A DNA stretch of 64,000 nt from Pseudomonadota bacterium (GTDB lineage: Bacteria; Pseudomonadota; Gammaproteobacteria; Burkholderiales; Rhodocyclaceae): the NCBI GenBank assembly GCA_018262095.1, contig JAGTRW010000004.1, positions 124,001 to 188,000 of the forward strand, read 5' to 3'. The notes under the pieces are model-generated. The model did no database searches and was not told the DNA's origin. It saw only the letters and a program-made list of their open reading frames with translations. A program made the translations under genes and the position numbers. Positions 44,614 through 53,095 of this stretch are shown in pieces. Numbering within the stretch: position 1 is the first letter of the stretch; each line of letters starts with the position of its first letter.

Positions 44614-45353
44614 ATCAATCCTTTCGTTTCTGGTTTGACGGAGGATTTTCCGCCGTGGGCGTGCGACCAACGAATCGGGTCGGCCAGGAAAATTTCCAGT
44701 TCAGCGAGTTCGCGCGCGGTGAAGGCTGAGTTCTGACGCGCGACCGGCAAAACGTCCTGCCAGGTGGCCAGCGAATGCACGGTGACGCCCATGGTATCGA
44801 GCACCGTTTTGGTCGGAAAGGTGCCGTAGTCGAAGATCACGAAGACATCGCTGACCTGCAGGCCGGCCTCGGCAATCGCCCGGCAGCTATTGACGACCGA
44901 ATGGCCTCCCGACATCAGGTCGTCGACCAGCAACACGCGATCTCCGGGGTGGGTCACGCCAACGACCTGTCGGCCCGGCCCCAGGCCTTTGCGCTGCTTG
45001 CGGACGTACTGCATGGGCAGTTCGAGGGCGTCGGCGATCCAGGCGGCGAGCGCGATGCCGCTCGCCTCGGCGCCGGCGACCGAGGCAATTCCGTCGAGGC
45101 AATGGCGCTCACGCAGCAGATCGAGCGCGTAATGAACCAGTTTGCGTCGCAGGTCGGGAAACGAAATCAGCCGCCGGCATTCCATGTAGACCGGGCTCGC
45201 CCAGCCCGACGGCAGGCGGAAAGGCTCATCCGTATGAACCTCGATGCACCCCGCCGAGAGCAGCGAGCGCGAAACGTCCTCGGCCGTATTGGAATGACGC
45301 GGGGCGGGAGAAGGAGTGGCTTGGGTCACGGGTGAGCTCCGAATTGCGTTCAT
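44610..45353 (-). CDS. pyrE: Orotate phosphoribosyltransferase
   Basis: Transfers the ribose-5-phosphate of PRPP to orotate, forming OMP. 247 residues. The PRPP-binding loop is VLLVDDLMSGGHSV; the catalytic-loop Lys region is MQYVRKQRKGLGPG; SGWASPVYMECRRLISFPDL matches the N-terminal hood. The N-terminus is ~25 residues longer than E. coli PyrE. Start ATG 45353 shares one base with the regulator stop (TAATG), so translation is coupled to an XRE-type regulator, which is unusual for pyrE. Confidence 0.9.
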   Translation of the reverse strand: MNAIRSSPVTQATPSPAPRHSNTAEDVSRSLLSAGCIEVHTDEPFRLPSGWASPVYMECRRLISFPDLRRKLVHYALDLLRERHCLDGIASVAGAEASGIALAAWIADALELPMQYVRKQRKGLGPGRQVVGVTHPGDRVLLVDDLMSGGHSVVNSCRAIAEAGLQVSDVFVIFDYGTFPTKTVLDTMGVTVHSLATWQDVLPVARQNSAFTARELAELEIFLADPIRWSHAHGGKSSVKPETKGLI

Positions 45354-46276
45354 TATGACCGGGTCCGGTCGAGCAGCTTGCGCAAATGCGCCGCGCCAGC
45401 CTTGCCTTTGTGCGCGGTTTTCCATAAACGGTCGATCATTTCATCGTACATTTTCACAGGTTCGGGCGAGGCTGTCACCATGGCAATGCCGTTGCGGATA
45501 TTGGGCAGCTCGCCGAGCCTGAATGGGCTCACCGCCAGCAGCGATCTGCCGGCGGCAAAAAGCAGCTGAAAACTGGTCGCCGGCATGGCATCGTCGACCA
45601 GCCCGATCTGCACGTACATCGGCTCGTCGTCCATCAATTCGGCGATCCGGCGAACCTCCTGCCTCGCCGCCTCAATGCGCTTGCGGCGAATGGTTTCGCT
45701 GACGTCCAGGTTGCCGACCAGACCGGTGTGCAGGAAGCGCTTGAGCTCGCGCAAGCCGATCAGGCTCACGATGTTGGGGCGCTGCTTGGCGAAAGAGTTC
45801 TTGCGTTCCTGCAAGATCGTCAGGATTCGATCGACCTCGGCGGCGAGCGAGCTGCTGCTGTCGTTCGCGCTCGTCTCTTGGGGCAGGGATTCGAGCAGCA
45901 TCAGCCGCAGGTAATCAAAATATTCGTCCGACGCCAGCAGCAGCGAAATCGGCTCGAAATGGGCGACGATGCGCTCGGCGCTTTGCTCGATTTGGCGCAT
46001 GCGTTCGAGGAAGCCAAGCGCCGTCGAGTAGTACTCGACTTCGACGCCGAGCAGCGAGGCCATCGAGGTGCCGAGCAGTTGCGCCAGCCTTTCGATCGTC
46101 TCGATCTTGACGATTTTTCCCTGTTCCATGCGATAGACCACCGCGCGCGAGACGCCGAGCTCTGCGGCAACGTCTTCGGCGAGCAGGGAAGCGCCGATGC
46201 GGTAAGCGCGCAGGCGATTGCCCAGCTCCTCGTAGTTGATCGACGAGAGGAATGATGGCGTGTGATCTTTTGGCAT
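45353..46276 (-). CDS. XRE-type helix-turn-helix regulator, coupled to pyrE
   Basis: 307 residues. N-terminal Cro/CI-type HTH (about 15-75): LRAYRIGASLLAEDVAAELG, then VSRAVVYRMEQGKI and LAQLLGTSMASLLG. The ~225-residue C-terminal part is helical then alpha/beta (MYVQIGLVDDAMPATSFQLL, SLLAVSPFRLGELPN) and probably binds a small effector. Its stop overlaps the pyrE start, and the carbamoylase gene ends 34 bp upstream. I infer that it controls this metabolic cluster; the effector may be a pyrimidine or ureido compound, but that is speculation. Confidence 0.82.
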   Translation of the reverse strand: MPKDHTPSFLSSINYEELGNRLRAYRIGASLLAEDVAAELGVSRAVVYRMEQGKIVKIETIERLAQLLGTSMASLLGVEVEYYSTALGFLERMRQIEQSAERIVAHFEPISLLLASDEYFDYLRLMLLESLPQETSANDSSSSLAAEVDRILTILQERKNSFAKQRPNIVSLIGLRELKRFLHTGLVGNLDVSETIRRKRIEAARQEVRRIAELMDDEPMYVQIGLVDDAMPATSFQLLFAAGRSLLAVSPFRLGELPNIRNGIAMVTASPEPVKMYDEMIDRLWKTAHKGKAGAAHLRKLLDRTRS

Positions 46277-46310
46277 GGTGCTTATTTACGGGTTCCGTTC
46301 TCGCGGCGGC

Positions 46311-47567
46311 TCATGACAGGGCGTTGATCGTTTGCTCAAGGACCTGGACGCCCTGCATGAAGTCACTCATTTCCATCGCCTCGTCGGGATTGTGCGAGCC
46401 GTTCTGGTTGCGGATGAACAGCATGCCGCTCGGAATTCCGGCATTTTCGAACAGCGAAGCGTCGTGTCCGGCGCCGCTGGGGATGACCTCAAAAGGCGTT
46501 CCCTGCTCGGCGCAGGTTTTTGACAACAGGTCGCAGAGCTGCCTATCCATGACCGCCGGATTCGACAGCAGGCGGCGGTCAAACTCGAAACGCACCTGTC
46601 GCTCGCGGCTGATCGCGGTGCATTCAGCGCGCATCAACTGGTAGAAGGCTTCGAGCGTGTCGATGCTCTTGCTGCGCACTTCGAAACTGAATTTGACCTG
46701 GCTCGGGATGCGCGTGACGGCGTGTTCGGCCGGATTGGTCGACATGATTCCGCTGGTCACCACCAGGTCGGTGCCGCGCTCGAGCAGCACGCTCCAGTGC
46801 TCGTCGAGGCGCATGATCAGGTCGGCGACGGCGAACAAGGCGTCGCGGCGCAGCCAGCGCGGTACGGCGCCGGAATGGCCGGCTTCGCCGATACACTGTA
46901 CGGTGTTGTGGCGGATGTTGCCGCGAATTCCGGAAACCACCGCCAGCGGCAGCTTGCGCGCGACCATCACCGGCCCTTGTTCGATGTGCAGCTCGAGATA
47001 GGCGCGAACCCGGCTCGGGTCGAACAGCGGTTTCTGCAGCTCGATGGCCGCGAGGTCGGCACCGACGCGCTGCAGGCAGGTGGCCAGAGAGTCGCCCGTA
47101 TTGCGTTGCTTGAGTGCCAGATCGTCGCTGTCGAGCTGACCAAACAAGGCGCTCGACCCGCAATAGGCCTTGCCGAACCAGGCGCTTTCCTCGCCGCGAA
47201 TGCCGATCACCTGCAGCGGAACGGCCGACGGCTTTCCCGACTGTTTCTGCGCCAGCAGGCAGAGCAAGCCGGCGACGACTCCGGCCAGGCCGTCGTAGTT
47301 TCCCCCCTGGGGGACCGAGTCGAGGTGCGAACCGCACCACACCGAGGCGCCTTCGGCGCAAGTCTGCGGCAGGCGAAACAGCAGGTTGGCGGCGCGGTCG
47401 CTGCTGACCTCGAGCCCTTGCTCGACGGCGAACTCGCGCAAAAAGTCGGCGGCGACCGATTCGCCGCTGCCATAACTCTCACGCGTGACGCCGACGCCGT
47501 CGGAGGTGAGTTCGCGAATTTTTGAGAAAAGCATCTCGGCGACTGGGCGCAGTTCCAGAATGTCCAT
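46311..47567 (-). CDS. M20-family N-carbamoyl-amino-acid hydrolase / allantoate amidohydrolase-like enzyme
   Basis: 418 residues from ATG 47567, the usual length for HyuC/AmaB/AllC enzymes. Two-metal site motifs: WCGSHLDSVPQGGNYDG (His, Asp), IRGEESAWFGKAYCGSSALF (Glu), and YLELHIEQGP. The dimerisation/lid domain is between about 210 and 325. The GEES sequence replaces the commoner NEEG, so substrate preference may differ from classical L-carbamoylases. Candidates are N-carbamoyl-beta-alanine, ureidosuccinate or allantoate. The MFS gene upstream and pyrE downstream suggest ureido/pyrimidine salvage, by inference. Confidence 0.85.
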   Translation of the reverse strand: MDILELRPVAEMLFSKIRELTSDGVGVTRESYGSGESVAADFLREFAVEQGLEVSSDRAANLLFRLPQTCAEGASVWCGSHLDSVPQGGNYDGLAGVVAGLLCLLAQKQSGKPSAVPLQVIGIRGEESAWFGKAYCGSSALFGQLDSDDLALKQRNTGDSLATCLQRVGADLAAIELQKPLFDPSRVRAYLELHIEQGPVMVARKLPLAVVSGIRGNIRHNTVQCIGEAGHSGAVPRWLRRDALFAVADLIMRLDEHWSVLLERGTDLVVTSGIMSTNPAEHAVTRIPSQVKFSFEVRSKSIDTLEAFYQLMRAECTAISRERQVRFEFDRRLLSNPAVMDRQLCDLLSKTCAEQGTPFEVIPSGAGHDASLFENAGIPSGMLFIRNQNGSHNPDEAMEMSDFMQGVQVLEQTINALS

Positions 47568-47673
47568 GCAGGGTTTCCAGGAATTTATTCGGCAGGCTGC
47601 GTACGACGCAGACAAATCTTGGTCGTCAATTGACGCGCGTGGCAAAAGGTATATCGGGTGAAACCGGCCAGGC

Positions 47674-47696
47674 CGCCCAGACTTGAAGTCTGGGCG
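47674..47696 (-). other. Strong intergenic hairpin between MFS and carbamoylase genes
   Basis: Perfect 10-bp stem CGCCCAGACT / AGTCTGGGCG with a 3-base loop, flanked by outer complementary CCGGCC/GGCCGG arms. It has no T-run. In the leftward transcript it lies 23 bp after the MFS stop and could be an mRNA-stability or partial-termination element. Confidence 0.5.
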
Positions 47697-47718
47697 ATCG
47701 CCCGGCCGGGCAATCTTT

Positions 47719-48966
47719 CTACTTGAGTTCCGTACCCTTGAGTTCCGGGATCAGGAACACCGTGGCGACCATGTCGGCCAGGTAGATCAAGGCCAGCAAC
47801 GCAATCGCGGTCTGGAACGAATACGCCGTGGCCAGCGCGCCGACGACGACCGGGCCGAAGCCGCCGACGCCGCGACCGATGTTGAAGAGAACGTTCTGCG
47901 CGGTGGCCCGCGCTTCGGTCGGATACGCTTCCGACATCACCGCGCCGTAGCCGCCCATCATGCCGTTGACGAACATACCGAGCAGCGCGCCGGCCCACAA
48001 CATGGTCGTCGGGTCGGAAAGGCTCGAATAGACCAGCACCATGACGACGGCGCCGGTCTGGAACAGCAGGAAGCTCGGCTTGCGGCCGATGCGGTCGGCG
48101 AGCTGCCCGAAGATCCAGATGCCGGACATCATCCCGACGATGGTGACGGCGGTCCACATCGACGATTTGGTGAGGTTGAAGCCCAGTTGCTTGGCGAGGA
48201 AGTTCGGCATCCAGATCATGATGCCGTAATAGCCGAAGTTCTGCACCGAGCACAGCACGACGACTCCGGCGCTGATTTTGGCCGTCGCTTTGTCCTTGAT
48301 CAGCAGCTTGAACGCTTCACCGAGCGACTTGCGCTTGGCGGTGGTTTTGACGAACAGCTCGGGCTCGTGCAACCTGTTGCGGATGAACCAGGCGACGAAG
48401 GCCGGAATCACGCCGACCAGGAACATGCCGCGCCAGCCGATCGCCGGCAGCAATACGGGTGTCAGCAAGGCAGCGGCCAGCACGCCGATCTGCCAGCCGA
48501 GCGCGACATACGAGGTGGCTTTGGCGCGGTGCTTGGCCGGCCAGGCCTCGGCGGCCAGGGCCATGCCGATGCCAAACTCGCCGCCGAGGCCGATGCCGGC
48601 GACGGTGCGGTAAATCAGCAGATCCCAGTAGCCGGTGGCAAAAGCACACAGTCCGGTGGCCACGGCGAAAAGAACGATGGTCCAGGTGAGCACCCGAATG
48701 CGGCCGAAATGATCGCTGAGCGCACCAAAAATGAGCCCGCCGGCGACGGCGCCGATCAAGGTCCAGGTGACCAGTGATCCGGCTTGCGTCGGCGTGAAGT
48801 GCAGTTCGGCCGAAATCGACGACAGCATGAAGCCCAGGATCAGCAAGTCAAAGCCGTCCATGGCGTAGCCTACGGTCGATCCGGCCAGAGCCTTCCAGCC
48901 GTAACTGCTGACCTGGTGCCCGTCGCTTCCAACATCTGAAGCGACCGGGGTGGCGGTGGTATTCAT
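47719..48966 (-). CDS. MFS transporter (AAHS/sugar-porter-like)
   Basis: 415 residues, twelve predicted helices. Both copies of the MFS loop motif are clear: GALSDHFGRIR after TM2 and GQLADRIGRKP after TM8. AMDGFDLLILGFML near the start is typical of the aromatic-acid:H+ symporter and related organic-acid families, and GGEFGIGMALAAE is the TM5 motif. It probably imports an organic acid by proton symport. As first gene of the cluster with carbamoylase, regulator and pyrE, the substrate may be a ureido acid or pyrimidine derivative (inference). Confidence 0.87.
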   Translation of the reverse strand: MNTTATPVASDVGSDGHQVSSYGWKALAGSTVGYAMDGFDLLILGFMLSSISAELHFTPTQAGSLVTWTLIGAVAGGLIFGALSDHFGRIRVLTWTIVLFAVATGLCAFATGYWDLLIYRTVAGIGLGGEFGIGMALAAEAWPAKHRAKATSYVALGWQIGVLAAALLTPVLLPAIGWRGMFLVGVIPAFVAWFIRNRLHEPELFVKTTAKRKSLGEAFKLLIKDKATAKISAGVVVLCSVQNFGYYGIMIWMPNFLAKQLGFNLTKSSMWTAVTIVGMMSGIWIFGQLADRIGRKPSFLLFQTGAVVMVLVYSSLSDPTTMLWAGALLGMFVNGMMGGYGAVMSEAYPTEARATAQNVLFNIGRGVGGFGPVVVGALATAYSFQTAIALLALIYLADMVATVFLIPELKGTELK

Positions 48967-48999
48967 GTCAATTTTCTCCCTGGTAAATTGTGATCAAAA

Positions 49000-49017
49000 G
49001 AATCAAGCGAGTGATTC
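49000..49017. promoter_or_regulatory. Candidate operator dyad upstream of the MFS gene
   Basis: GAATCA-AGCGAG-TGATTC, a perfect 6-bp dyad with a 6-bp spacer, lies between the candidate promoter and the MFS start. It is a plausible site for the XRE-type regulator of the same cluster. Confidence 0.45.
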
Positions 49018-49062
49018 AAAGCACGTTCTGTGCCGTATCGAATAATGGGTTTTGTAGCTAAA

Positions 49063-49091
49063 AAGATACCAGTCTAATTTTATAAACACAA
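49063..49091 (-). promoter_or_regulatory. Candidate sigma70 promoter of the MFS-led cluster
   Basis: On the minus strand TTGTGT (49091-49086), 17-bp spacer, TATCTT (49068-49063), in a locally AT-rich stretch about 100 bp before the MFS ATG. Its -35 lies near the end of the upstream HD gene. Confidence 0.4.
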
Positions 49092-49101
49092 CTATTTCTT
49101 C

Positions 49102-49710
49102 TCATTGCGCGCTTGGCGAACTGGCGAGGAAGCCCGCGTCGACCGCCGAGTTGATCAGCTCGAGCGCCAGCGCGCCGAGCGCCGGGGCGCCCTGCGCGAT
49201 CGATTCGGCGCGGTGGCGAACCTTGTCAGCGGTGACGCCGTTGGCTTGCCAGGCGCGGCCTTCGGTCAGGCTGTTGTGGATCATCGGCATCAGGCGGTCG
49301 AGCGACAGCGCGAAGCGCGCCTCCGGCGTTTCGCTCGCCTCGTATTCGTCCCAGGCGGCGCGCAGACGCTCGGCTTGCGCCGCAGGCAGCAGGCCGAAAA
49401 TCCGCTCGGCGGCGGCCTGTTCGCGCGCGGCCTTGGTTTGTTCGCCGATGCTGTCGTAGGCGAAGGTGTCGCCGGCGTCGATTTCAACGAGGTCGTGCAC
49501 CAACAGCAGCTCGAGAACGCGAGCGCTATCGACCGGGGCGGCCGCGTGTTCGCTGAGGATCATCGCCATCAGGCTGACGTGCCAGCTGTGCTCAGCGGTA
49601 TTTTCGCGGCGCGATCCGTCGGCCAGATAGTTCTGCCGCAGCACGGTCTTGAGGCGGTCGATTTCAACGATGAAAGCGATCTGTTGTTCGAGTCGGGTAG
49701 CACTGTTCAT
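49102..49710 (-). CDS. HD-domain phosphohydrolase (YfbR/HDDC2-like)
   Basis: 202 residues. The metal-binding HD motif is split normally: ENTAEHSWHVS (first His), LLVHDLVEIDAGD (His-Asp), and ALSLDRLMPM (final Asp). This matches the HD_3 group that contains 5'-deoxynucleotidases and HDDC2-type proteins, so a nucleotide monophosphate is a likely substrate. ATG 49710 is the start; a much longer open frame upstream is antisense-like noise through the FIST gene. It lies 35 bp after the FIST gene, probably in one operon. Confidence 0.85.
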   Translation of the reverse strand: MNSATRLEQQIAFIVEIDRLKTVLRQNYLADGSRRENTAEHSWHVSLMAMILSEHAAAPVDSARVLELLLVHDLVEIDAGDTFAYDSIGEQTKAAREQAAAERIFGLLPAAQAERLRAAWDEYEASETPEARFALSLDRLMPMIHNSLTEGRAWQANGVTADKVRHRAESIAQGAPALGALALELINSAVDAGFLASSPSAQ

Positions 49711-49745
49711 GACAACTCCTTCAAATGGGCGACGTGCCCGATAGA

Positions 49746-50804
49746 TTAGCGCCGGCTGATCAGCGCGGTGACGACGGCGTTGTGCAACGCCCGGTTGGCG
49801 TGTTGCGCGGTCGCTGGCGCGATTTGGCCGGTGCCGTAGGTGCCGAGCACCGGCAGCGCCGGGAAGCGCTGGCGCAAGGCGATGAGGTCGCGGTCTTCGC
49901 CGCCGTAAAAATAAGGGCCGCGGCCGATACACGAGAACATCAGCGCGCCGGCCGGGGCGGGGGCTCTCGCCGCCAGCCGCCCGAGCATCTGCCGCATCTC
50001 GGCTTCGGCGCTCGGCGCTTGCCGGATGGCCCAGGCCAGATGCTGTCCGGCGGTCAGCTGCCCGGTCAGCGTCAGCGAGCGGTCGGCGTTGACGGCGATG
50101 ATCGCCAACGCGCGGTAGCGGCCTTCGGCGAGCGCCGGCTCGGCGTCGCCATCGATCAGCACGGCGCAAAGCTGATGCAGCGCCGTGTCCTCGCGCAACT
50201 GCGGCGGCAGGACGCGCTTGAGGCTGTTCGCTGCGCTCTGGCCGCCGAGCCGCTCGACATCGTAGCCATTGCTGCGCTCGACCGCTTGCGCCTCGCCGAG
50301 CAGTCGCAGTCCGCTGGAGACGCCGAGATCGACGCTGGCGCCGAGCAACTGCACGCTGCAGCGTTGTTCTGCCGTCAGCCGGCTCTGCTGCCAGGCCTGC
50401 GCACGCCCGACGCTGCCGGCGAAACTGCCGCCAAAGCGCGTTGGCGGTGCCGACCACTCGACCGGGAAGTCGCCGCCGACATAGCTTAGCCAGGGGCCCG
50501 CTGCGGGGGGGCCGAGCGACAGACCGGCGCCAAAAACCATGACCGCGGCGGCGGGGCGATCGACGGACCAGCCGGCCTCGGTGAGCACACCGGCGGCAAT
50601 GCCGCCGGCGACCTGAGTGCAATTGGCGGCGCGCGCGCAGGCAGTGACCGCGGGCTGCGCGTGGCGTTCGAACTCGGGCGTCAGGAACAGCAGAACGCCG
50701 TTGGCGTGCGTCAGCCCGGCCTTGGCCAGCGCCTGGGCGGTCGCCTGCTCGGCGAGCTGCGGCAGCGGGTCGTTGCCTGAAACGAGCGCGGTAGCGACGG
50801 TCAT
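49746..50804 (-). CDS. FIST-domain sensory protein
   Basis: 352 residues from ATG 50804. The N-terminal FIST_N region (about 1-200) contains NGVLLFLTPEFERHAQPAV and TQVAGGIAAGVLTEAGW. The C-terminal FIST_C region (about 215-345) has the conserved block GALMFSCIGRGPYFYG, then PVLGTYGTGQIAP. FIST proteins are predicted cytoplasmic sensors of small ligands such as amino acids, often linked to signalling enzymes; here the partner is the HD phosphohydrolase. No SD precedes the ATG. A repeat element lies just upstream. Confidence 0.87.
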   Translation of the reverse strand: MTVATALVSGNDPLPQLAEQATAQALAKAGLTHANGVLLFLTPEFERHAQPAVTACARAANCTQVAGGIAAGVLTEAGWSVDRPAAAVMVFGAGLSLGPPAAGPWLSYVGGDFPVEWSAPPTRFGGSFAGSVGRAQAWQQSRLTAEQRCSVQLLGASVDLGVSSGLRLLGEAQAVERSNGYDVERLGGQSAANSLKRVLPPQLREDTALHQLCAVLIDGDAEPALAEGRYRALAIIAVNADRSLTLTGQLTAGQHLAWAIRQAPSAEAEMRQMLGRLAARAPAPAGALMFSCIGRGPYFYGGEDRDLIALRQRFPALPVLGTYGTGQIAPATAQHANRALHNAVVTALISRR

Positions 50805-50831
50805 TGGGGGAAGTATGTCCGAAAAAATGCA

Positions 50832-51081
50832 GTTAACCGCAACGAACACAACGGGCACAACGAGTACAGCATATAGATCGGGGTAGGGAGACGCTGATTA
50901 AATGCAAAAATGTCATTCCCGCGAACGCGGGAATCCAGGAAAAACAACGAACTGGACCCCGGCTTTCGCCGGTGTGACGAATAAATCAGCACCTCCACAG
51001 AACACGTATTGATAGTCATGCGACAGCAATTGACGATAATTCAAGCGTTTGCTTTGTGTTCGTCGTGCCCGTTGTGGTTAA
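50832..51081. repeat. Palindromic intergenic element, copy 2, with nested REP doublet
   Basis: Inverted arms TTAACCGCAACGAACACAAC... (from about 50833) and the reverse complement of TTAACCACAACGGGCACGAC (ending 51081) match the arms at 8434-8572. The core contains two inverted 27-28-bp units of the common GTCATTCCCGCGAACGCGGG type (50912-50939 and 50952-50978). The element fills the gap between the FIST gene and nth. Confidence 0.7.
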
Positions 51082-51085
51082 TTTC

Positions 51086-51730
51086 CTAAGCCTTGTAAAG
51101 CTCGGTTTTTTCCTTGTACTCGCACAGGTCGGCGATATCGCAGCGCCAGCATTCGGGTTTGCGCGCCTTGCACACGTAGCGCCCGTGCAGGATCAGCCAG
51201 TGATGGGCGTCGTGCGCAAATTCGTCGGCAACGACCTTGAGCAGCTTGTGCTCGACGTCGAGCACGGTCTTGCCGGGCGCCAGTTTCGTACGGTTGGCGA
51301 CGCGGAAGATGTGCGTATCGACGGCGATCGTCGGCTCGCCGAAAGCGGTGTTGAGCACGACGTTGGCGGTCTTGCGGCCGACGCCGGGCAGCGCTTCGAG
51401 CGCCGCCCGGTCGTTCGGCACCTCGCCGCCGTGCGCTTCGACGAGTTGCCGGCAGGTGGCGATGACGTTCCTGGCCTTGGTATTGTAGAGGCCGATGCGG
51501 TTGATGTAGGTGGAGAGGCGCTCTTCGCCGAGCGCGGCCATCGCCTGCGGCGTTGGCGCGTCGGCAAAGAGCGATCGTGTTGCGAAGTTGACGCTCTTGT
51601 CGGTCGCCTGCGCCGAGAGGATCACCGCGATCAGCAACTGGAAAGTCGACGCGTACTGAAGTTCGGTCGTCGGCGCCGGATTGGCGGCGCGCAGGCGTCT
51701 GAAAATTTCGGCGCGTTTGGCCTCGTTCAT
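51086..51730 (-). CDS. nth: Endonuclease III
   Basis: 214-residue DNA glycosylase/AP lyase that removes oxidised pyrimidines. The helix-hairpin-helix LPGVGRKTANVVL contains the catalytic Lys; the catalytic Asp is in VDTHIFRVANR. The C-terminal [4Fe-4S] cluster has the classic C-x6-C-x2-C-x5-C spacing (CKARKPECWRCDIADLC). It lies 10 bp after rnfE, an arrangement also known from Gammaproteobacteria, and is probably the last gene of the rnf operon. Confidence 0.96.
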   Translation of the reverse strand: MNEAKRAEIFRRLRAANPAPTTELQYASTFQLLIAVILSAQATDKSVNFATRSLFADAPTPQAMAALGEERLSTYINRIGLYNTKARNVIATCRQLVEAHGGEVPNDRAALEALPGVGRKTANVVLNTAFGEPTIAVDTHIFRVANRTKLAPGKTVLDVEHKLLKVVADEFAHDAHHWLILHGRYVCKARKPECWRCDIADLCEYKEKTELYKA

Positions 51731-51740
51731 TCGGGGTCGA

Positions 51741-52427
51741 TCAGTGGCAGCCGGCGGCCGTCGCCGGTTCGGGCGGACGTCGGCGCGAGCGCGCTGCGGC
51801 GCGCGACTCGATCCAGTTCTTCCAGGCGATCAGGCAGCCGAGCAGGATGAAGGCGCCGGGCGGCAGCATCGCGAGCAGCAGGCCGGGGTAGTCGGCGGGC
51901 AGAATCTGCAGCGGGTGCAGGCCGGGGAAGACCATGTCGATCCCCGAGAACAGCGTGCCGCGGCCGATCAGCTCGCGCAGGCCGCCGAGCAAGGAGAGCG
52001 TCCACAGCATGCCGACGCCCATGAAAATGCCGTCCGCTGCCGATTGCAGCGGCGGGTTCTTGTTGGCGTAGGCCTCGACGCGCGCCAGAACGATGCAGTT
52101 GGTGACGATCAGCGGGATGAAGATGCCGAGCACCAGGTAGAGCTGGTGCAGATTGGCGTTGAACAAGAGGTCGACGACGGTGACCAGCGCGGCGACGATC
52201 AGGATGAAGACCGGGATGCGGATCTCGTGCGGGATCAGGTAGCGCAGGCTGGCAACGGCAGCGCCCGAAATGGCCATCACCAGGATCGTCGCCAGCGAGA
52301 GCATGGCGCCATTGACCAGGTTGGTCGTCACCGCCAGCAGCGGGCACAGGCCCAGGATCTGGACGATGCTGGTGTTCTGGCGCCAGACGCCGTTGGCGGC
52401 GATCTGGCGGAATTCTTCGCGGGTCAT
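51741..52427 (-). CDS. rnfE: Ion-translocating oxidoreductase subunit RnfE
   Basis: 228 residues, six predicted membrane helices. Together with RnfA it forms the pseudo-symmetrical membrane core of the Rnf complex, which couples ferredoxin:NAD+ electron transfer to Na+ or H+ movement. Family blocks: NTSIVQILGLCPLLAVTTNL with a conserved half-helix cysteine, and PLIVTNCIVLARVEA with the second. Start ATG 52427 overlaps the rnfG stop. The C-terminus has an Arg-rich tail (SRAAARSRRRPPEP). Confidence 0.94.
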   Translation of the reverse strand: MTREEFRQIAANGVWRQNTSIVQILGLCPLLAVTTNLVNGAMLSLATILVMAISGAAVASLRYLIPHEIRIPVFILIVAALVTVVDLLFNANLHQLYLVLGIFIPLIVTNCIVLARVEAYANKNPPLQSAADGIFMGVGMLWTLSLLGGLRELIGRGTLFSGIDMVFPGLHPLQILPADYPGLLLAMLPPGAFILLGCLIAWKNWIESRAAARSRRRPPEPATAAGCH

Positions 52428-53095
52428 TTGGCTTCTCCTCGAGCTGGCGCGAAAAGCTGTTGGCGATTCTCTTCGACATAGAGCGCGGCCTTGCGCACGG
52501 CCTTGATCACGGCGCGCGGCGTGACCGTCGCTCCGGCGACCGAGTCGAAGCGCCCGCCGTCCTTCTTGACCTTCCATTCGCGCGCGTCGATCCGGCCGGG
52601 ATTGAGTCCGTCGAACTGGGTGATCCACGGGTGCTCTTTGTTCTTGTCCTTCTGCGGCTCGACGTAATCGCCCAGTCCCGGCGTTTCCTTGTGCTGCGTG
52701 ACGCGTACGCCGAGTACCGCGCCGTCGGCGGCAAAGGCGATCAGCAGGCGGATCTTTCCCGCATAGCCGTCGGGCGCGACCGCTTCGAGCACCAGCGCGG
52801 CCGGCTCGCCATTTTTACGCGCGCGATACGCTATCGACGTCTCGTTCTGGCCGAGCGCGGCGGCAGGCTGCAGCTGAACAGTGTCCTTGAGCAGGTCGTT
52901 GTCGTAGCCTACGCGCGGCAGCACTTCGTCGATCAGCTTCATTTTTTCGCCGGCCGCCGCCGCTTCGATGGTCGGCAGCGTCCACAGATAGGCGGCGGAC
53001 AGCAGTCCGGTGAACGCGACGACGAAGAGGAACAGGATCACCGCCGTGCGCACGGCCATCTTCATCGCGCTCGGCGGCTTGGCCTGCGTGCTCAT
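52424..53095 (-). CDS. rnfG: Ion-translocating oxidoreductase subunit RnfG
   Basis: 223 residues: one N-terminal membrane helix (about 13-40) and a periplasmic FMN-binding domain. Covalent FMN attachment is expected at the Thr in VAGATVTP, the family (S/T)GAT motif with Ala at its first position. HKETPGLGDYVEPQKDK is also typical. It passes electrons within Rnf. It overlaps rnfD by 4 bases and rnfE by 4 bases, so all three are translationally coupled. Confidence 0.93.
   Translation of the reverse strand: MSTQAKPPSAMKMAVRTAVILFLFVVAFTGLLSAAYLWTLPTIEAAAAGEKMKLIDEVLPRVGYDNDLLKDTVQLQPAAALGQNETSIAYRARKNGEPAALVLEAVAPDGYAGKIRLLIAFAADGAVLGVRVTQHKETPGLGDYVEPQKDKNKEHPWITQFDGLNPGRIDAREWKVKKDGGRFDSVAGATVTPRAVIKAVRKAALYVEENRQQLFAPARGEAK

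Noticed and set aside
49711-50622. Long N-terminal extension of the HD protein across the FIST gene
   Set aside because: The extension is Arg-rich noise in another frame of the FIST gene; ATG 49710 begins a complete HD protein.
50623-50858. N-terminal extension of the FIST protein to 50858
   Set aside because: The extra residues come from intergenic sequence upstream; ATG 50804 gives a normal FIST_N start.
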